From Serpentinimonas sp. (GTDB lineage Bacteria > Pseudomonadota > Gammaproteobacteria > Burkholderiales > Burkholderiaceae_C): DNA of 16,538 bases. The notes beneath the pieces were generated by a model that was not told the origin of the DNA, did not search any database, and saw only the letters and a list, made by a program, of their open reading frames with translations. Positions 13,714 through 16,538 of this stretch are shown here, piece by piece (the stretch's first letter is position 1; each line of letters starts with the position of its first letter). Where the stretch lies: NCBI GenBank assembly GCA_025458665.1, contig JALOSG010000106.1:1-16538 (forward strand). The letters are read 5' to 3'. Both the position numbers and the translations under genes were made by a program.

Positions 13714-14856
13714 ATGGCGAAGATCAGGGTAGTGGTGGTGGACGATTCGGCGCTGGTGCGCAGCCTGTTGTCCGAGATCATCAACCGCCAGCCCGACATG
13801 GAATGCATAGGCACGGCCAACGATCCGCTGGCTGCGCGCGAACTCATCCGCGAGACCAACCCGGACGTCATCACGCTCGATGTGGAAATGCCCAAGATGG
13901 ACGGGCTGGAGTTCCTCTCTCGCATCATGCGGCTGCGGCCCATGCCGGTGCTCATGGTCTCCACGCTCACGGAAAAAGGCGCCGAGACCACCATGCGTGC
14001 GCTGGAAATGGGCGCGGTGGACTTCGTGGCCAAACCACGCATCGGAGTCTCGTCGGGGCTGCGCGAGCTGGGCGCCGAGATCGTCGAGAAAATCCGCATT
14101 GCCAGCAAGGCCGTGGTGCACCGCCGCACCGCCCCACCGCCACCGCCTTTTGGCCATTCCGACTTTGCGCCCACCGAAACCGGCACTGGCATGAGCCCGG
14201 CCTCGGTGGCGCGGAGGGAAGCGGCCAGCGGCAGCAGCTACAAGTTCACCGGCCGCATTTCCACCGAGAAAGTCATCGTGATCGGTGCCTCCACCGGTGG
14301 TACGGAAGCCATCCGCGAGGTACTCACCCGCCTGCCCGCCGACTCGCCCGCCATTGTCATTACCCAGCACATGCCGCCGGGCTTCACCACCAGTTTTGCG
14401 GCGCGCCTGAACAGCCTGTGCAAGATCACCGTGAGCGAGGCCCGGGATGGCGAGCGCATTCTGCCCGGCCACGCCTACATTGCCCCGGGTGGCCTGCAGT
14501 TCCGGGTGGACCGCAGCGGCGCCAACTATGTGGCCGTGGTGGAAGACACGCCGCCCGTGAACCGGCACAAGCCCTCGGTGGAGGTGCTGTTCAAGTCCGC
14601 TGCGCGGGTGATTGGCCCCAACGCCTACGGCGTCATGCTGACCGGCATGGGGGCCGATGGCGCCACCGCCATGAAGGAAATGCGCGATGCGGGGAGTTAC
14701 AACATCGTGCAGGACGAGGCCACCTGCGTGGTGTTCGGTATGCCGAAAATGGCCATACAGGCTGGTGCTGCCAACGAGGTGTTGCCCCTGCAGCAGATTG
14801 CCGGAGCCCTGGTGGAGCGCATCAACAGTTCAGGTGGCGTGCGCCACCGTATCTGA
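13714..14856 (+). CDS. cheB: Chemotaxis methylesterase/deamidase response regulator CheB
   Basis: 380 residues from ATG 13714; a GTG directly before it (13711) is the other possible start, and GAGGAAA at 13698-13704 could serve either. The N-terminal receiver (residues 3-120) has D10/D11 and phospho-acceptor D56 (ITLDVEMPKMDG). A proline-rich linker leads to the methylesterase domain (about 185-375) with the catalytic triad S193 (GASTGGTEA), H219 (TQHMPPGF) and D315 (TGMGADGA). Phosphorylation by CheA releases inhibition so that it removes methyl groups from receptors. It is the last gene of the chemotaxis operon and converges on an unknown gene with only 17 nt between the stops and no evident terminator hairpin. 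Confidence 0.97.
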   Translation: MAKIRVVVVDDSALVRSLLSEIINRQPDMECIGTANDPLAARELIRETNPDVITLDVEMPKMDGLEFLSRIMRLRPMPVLMVSTLTEKGAETTMRALEMGAVDFVAKPRIGVSSGLRELGAEIVEKIRIASKAVVHRRTAPPPPPFGHSDFAPTETGTGMSPASVARREAASGSSYKFTGRISTEKVIVIGASTGGTEAIREVLTRLPADSPAIVITQHMPPGFTTSFAARLNSLCKITVSEARDGERILPGHAYIAPGGLQFRVDRSGANYVAVVEDTPPVNRHKPSVEVLFKSAARVIGPNAYGVMLTGMGADGATAMKEMRDAGSYNIVQDEATCVVFGMPKMAIQAGAANEVLPLQQIAGALVERINSSGGVRHRI

Positions 14857-14873
14857 ACCTCGACCGCCAGGCA

Positions 14874-15800
14874 TCAGGCCGAGGTGTCCACCACCGAACC
14901 TGGCCCGGTTCGACCTGCCGCGCCGCTCTGGGCCGCGTAGTTCTGTGCGGGACCAGCAGTTTCCGCGCGGCGTGGCGACGCACTGGCCGCCTGCGCTGCT
15001 GGCAGGTTGATGGGGGCCAGCGCCAGGGCGGCGGCATCGGCCGCACGGGCCGCGGAAGCCCGCGCTTCATCCCCAATCAGCACATCCACCGCCGCACGGC
15101 TGGCCTCCCACAGGCTGGGCAGGAGGTTGTTGATGCGCTGCTCCAGCGCCACATCGGCCGGGTTGGGCGGAGGCTCGGGCGGGTTGTCGGGTGCAGCGGC
15201 TGGTGCAGGCTGCGCAGTCCCCAGGTTCACCGTGGGCAAAACCACCTGGCCACCACCAGCCCCCGGATTCACAGGAGCGCCGGCAGCATCCGCTTCCCCG
15301 GCACGAACGGGCGCTCCGCCAGCACCGACCGACGCGTTGCCGGCCAGGTTACCCACACCCGCGCCCCCTTCAGGCCCTGGCTCCGTACGGTCGGCCCGCG
15401 CACCTTCAGCCACAGGTGCAGGGTTTGCACGGGACGACCGGACTGAAGCGGCGGCTGCGGCCAGCTCTGTGGCTGCAGGCTGCGCCGATGCGGCCCGCGC
15501 TGCGGCCAGCGCCGTGGGTGTGGCCGCTACCGGTATCTCAGGCCGGACGGCGTTGGTCGGCAGGTCGGCCGCCGCAGTGGGCCGGGTGGCTTCCACCGGG
15601 GGCAAGCTGGTAGGCACGAACGCCCGCTGCACCGCCACACCCTCCCCGGCTGGCGCCACGGGCACTGCCACCCCTGCGTTGGGACGCGCCGAGGCGCCGC
15701 CGCCTGCCCGGGAAGCAGGGGCCGAGGAAATCGGCTGTGCCGTGACACTCGCAGGCTGCTGCGGCAGGGGCGACACAGATATGGATGAAATAGTCAACAT
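14874..15800 (-). CDS. Unrecognised Ala/Pro-rich protein under a sigma-28-type promoter
   Basis: 308 residues from ATG 15800, chosen because GGAGG (15809-15813) lies 8 nt upstream; a TTG five codons earlier is less likely. I do not recognise the family. About residues 1-220 are low-complexity Ala, Pro, Gly, Ser, Val and Thr, with few charges. A more ordered stretch (about 220-275) looks helical: ALEQRINNLLPSLWEASRAA, then LIGDEARASAARAADAAALA. The protein contains no cysteine and a single tryptophan. It has no signal peptide and no membrane helix, and begins MLTISSISVSPLPQQ. The near-consensus FliA promoter links it to late flagellar expression. An exported flagellar accessory protein or a cytoplasmic late-class regulator are possible. 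That is inference only. Confidence 0.75.
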   Translation of the reverse strand: MLTISSISVSPLPQQPASVTAQPISSAPASRAGGGASARPNAGVAVPVAPAGEGVAVQRAFVPTSLPPVEATRPTAAADLPTNAVRPEIPVAATPTALAAARAASAQPAATELAAAAASVRSSRANPAPVAEGARADRTEPGPEGGAGVGNLAGNASVGAGGAPVRAGEADAAGAPVNPGAGGGQVVLPTVNLGTAQPAPAAAPDNPPEPPPNPADVALEQRINNLLPSLWEASRAAVDVLIGDEARASAARAADAAALALAPINLPAAQAASASPRRAETAGPAQNYAAQSGAAGRTGPGSVVDTSA

Positions 15801-15808
15801 GGAACACA

Positions 15809-15813
15809 CCTCC
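15809..15813 (-). promoter_or_regulatory. Strong ribosome binding site that fixes the start of the unknown minus-strand gene
   Basis: GGAGG on the minus strand, 8 nt before ATG 15800. It is the best ribosome site in the window and argues against the TTG at 15815, which would overlap it. Confidence 0.8.
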
Positions 15814-15854
15814 AAAGAGGGGTTTACTGGGCGGATTGCCGGCGTTCATCTGTG

Positions 15855-15881
15855 TTATCGGACCCTTTAAAGGCAACTTTA
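15855..15881 (-). promoter_or_regulatory. Sigma-28 (FliA) promoter of the unknown minus-strand gene
   Basis: On the minus strand the sequence reads TAAAGTTG, 11 nt, TCCGATAA. The FliA consensus is TAAAGTTT-N11-GCCGATAA, so it matches 7 of 8 at both elements with exact spacing. It is correctly placed, 54 nt before the start codon, with the ribosome site between. The spacer is almost filled by the palindrome CCTTTAAAGG (15864-15873). Confidence 0.82.
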
Positions 15882-15916
15882 GGGAGTCGGGGAAAAATTT
15901 TCAAGCGCTGCCAACT

Positions 15917-15922
15917 TAAAAT
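15917..15922 (+). promoter_or_regulatory. Weak candidate -10 element for ilvE
   Basis: TAAAAT on the plus strand lies 71 nt before the ilvE start in an A/T-rich patch (from about 15892). No convincing -35 hexamer is present at 16-18 nt upstream, so this is only a suggestion. The 193-bp gap between the unknown gene and ilvE otherwise holds the sigma-28 promoter on the other strand. Confidence 0.25.
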
Positions 15923-15993
15923 GATGGCCTGAGACTGGGCGCCCCGCCGACCTGCAGCGCCCACCCACCCGCACAACTCCCCGAGGCAAAGAA

Positions 15994-16538
15994 ATGACCG
16001 TGATCCCCACCAAGTCCGACCGCGACGGCAAAATCTGGATGGATGGCCAGATGGTGGACTGGCGTGAGGCCAAAATCCACGTGCTCAGCCACACCCTGCA
16101 CTACGGCTGCGGCGCTTTTGAAGGCGTGCGCGCCTACAACACGGTCAACGGCCCGGCCATTTTCCGGCTGCAGGAACATACCCAGCGCCTGTTCAACAGC
16201 GCAAAAATCCTGCGCATGACCATTCCCTTCACGCAAGAACAGGTCTGTGACGCCCAGCGTGCCGTCATTCGCGAAAACAAGCTCGAGAGCGGCTACATCC
16301 GCCCCCTCACGTGGATTGGCGACAAGAAGCTCGGCGTCTCCCCCAAGGGCAACACCATCCACCTCATGGTGGCGGCCTGGGCCTGGGGCGCTTACCTGGG
16401 CGAAGATGGCCTCAAGCGCGGCATCCGCGTGAAGACGAGCAGCTACACCCGCCACCACGTCAACATCACCATGACGCAGGCCAAGGCGGTGAGCAACTAC
16501 ACCAACAGCATCCTGGCCAACATGGAAGCCACCGACGA
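15994..16538 (+). CDS. ilvE: Branched-chain amino acid aminotransferase IlvE, 5' part (runs off the window)
   Basis: 181 complete codons from ATG 15994, open to the window end. GAGG (15983-15986) lies 7 nt upstream. The start (DRDGKIWMDGQMVDWREAKI, then HVLSHTLHYGCGAFEGVRAY) is the class IV PLP-aminotransferase signature of IlvE. ESGYIRPLTWIGD and AAWAWGAYLG follow. The lysine expected to bind pyridoxal phosphate is K164 (TQAKAVSNY), by alignment with TAAKAGGNY of E. coli IlvE. The enzyme transfers the amino group between glutamate and the oxo acids of leucine, isoleucine and valine in the cytoplasm. About 120-130 residues should lie beyond the window. It is a housekeeping gene that borders the motility cluster. 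Confidence 0.95.
   Translation, partial: MTVIPTKSDRDGKIWMDGQMVDWREAKIHVLSHTLHYGCGAFEGVRAYNTVNGPAIFRLQEHTQRLFNSAKILRMTIPFTQEQVCDAQRAVIRENKLESGYIRPLTWIGDKKLGVSPKGNTIHLMVAAWAWGAYLGEDGLKRGIRVKTSSYTRHHVNITMTQAKAVSNYTNSILANMEATD

Noticed and set aside
13803..15446. Long plus-strand open frame overlapping cheB in another frame (547 codons)
   Set aside because: CheB has a complete catalytic triad in its own frame; this one is His/Arg-rich with no recognisable domain and continues antisense into the next gene.

Overview
The window is a dense, high-GC flagellar and chemotaxis region. Protein resemblance and gene order point to a motile betaproteobacterium of the order Burkholderiales, most likely the family Comamonadaceae. 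This placement is inference; no 16S gene or other taxonomic marker is present.

Layout. (1) Positions 1-6962, plus strand: the distal part of a fli locus, in the order fliI (3' end only), fliJ, fliK, a 180-bp gap with an inverted repeat and a possible sigma-28-like promoter, then fliL, fliM, fliN, fliO, fliP, fliQ, fliR. Most of these genes overlap or nearly touch. They encode the export ATPase and its stalk, the hook-length ruler, the basal-body protein FliL, two C-ring switch proteins and the membrane export gate. (2) Positions 6979-8786, minus strand: a two-gene phosphorelay, a soluble REC-HisKA_3-HATPase hybrid kinase followed, with a 4-nt ATGA overlap, by a NarL/LuxR-type response regulator. 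It converges on fliR and diverges from the chemotaxis genes, with a near-perfect palindrome between. (3) Positions 8909-14856, plus strand: a chemotaxis operon made of a short CheZ-like phosphatase, cheY, cheA, cheR, cheD and cheB. No cheW or receptor gene lies in the window. (4) Positions 14874-15800, minus strand: an Ala/Pro-rich, cysteine-free protein that I do not recognise, preceded by a near-consensus sigma-28 (FliA) promoter, so probably a late flagellar gene. (5) From 15994, plus strand: the 5' part of ilvE, a housekeeping gene that marks the edge of the motility cluster.

How the parts work together. CheA phosphorylates CheY and CheB. CheY-P would bind the N-terminal peptide of FliM in the C-ring to change rotation, and the CheZ-like protein would remove the phosphate. 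CheR, CheB and CheD methylate, demethylate and deamidate receptors encoded elsewhere. FliI, FliJ, FliP, FliQ and FliR export the axial proteins, and FliK sets hook length.

Most notable points: a perfect 13-bp tandem duplication over the cheA start that places the ribosome site in front of an 8-codon decoy ORF; the sigma-28 promoter on the unknown gene; a matching C-terminal tail (GS-hydrophobic-acidic-LF) on the CheZ-like protein and CheD; and, in CheA, an 11-proline run and a duplicated EQGYGLF motif. No mobile element, CRISPR array, tRNA or rRNA was seen.
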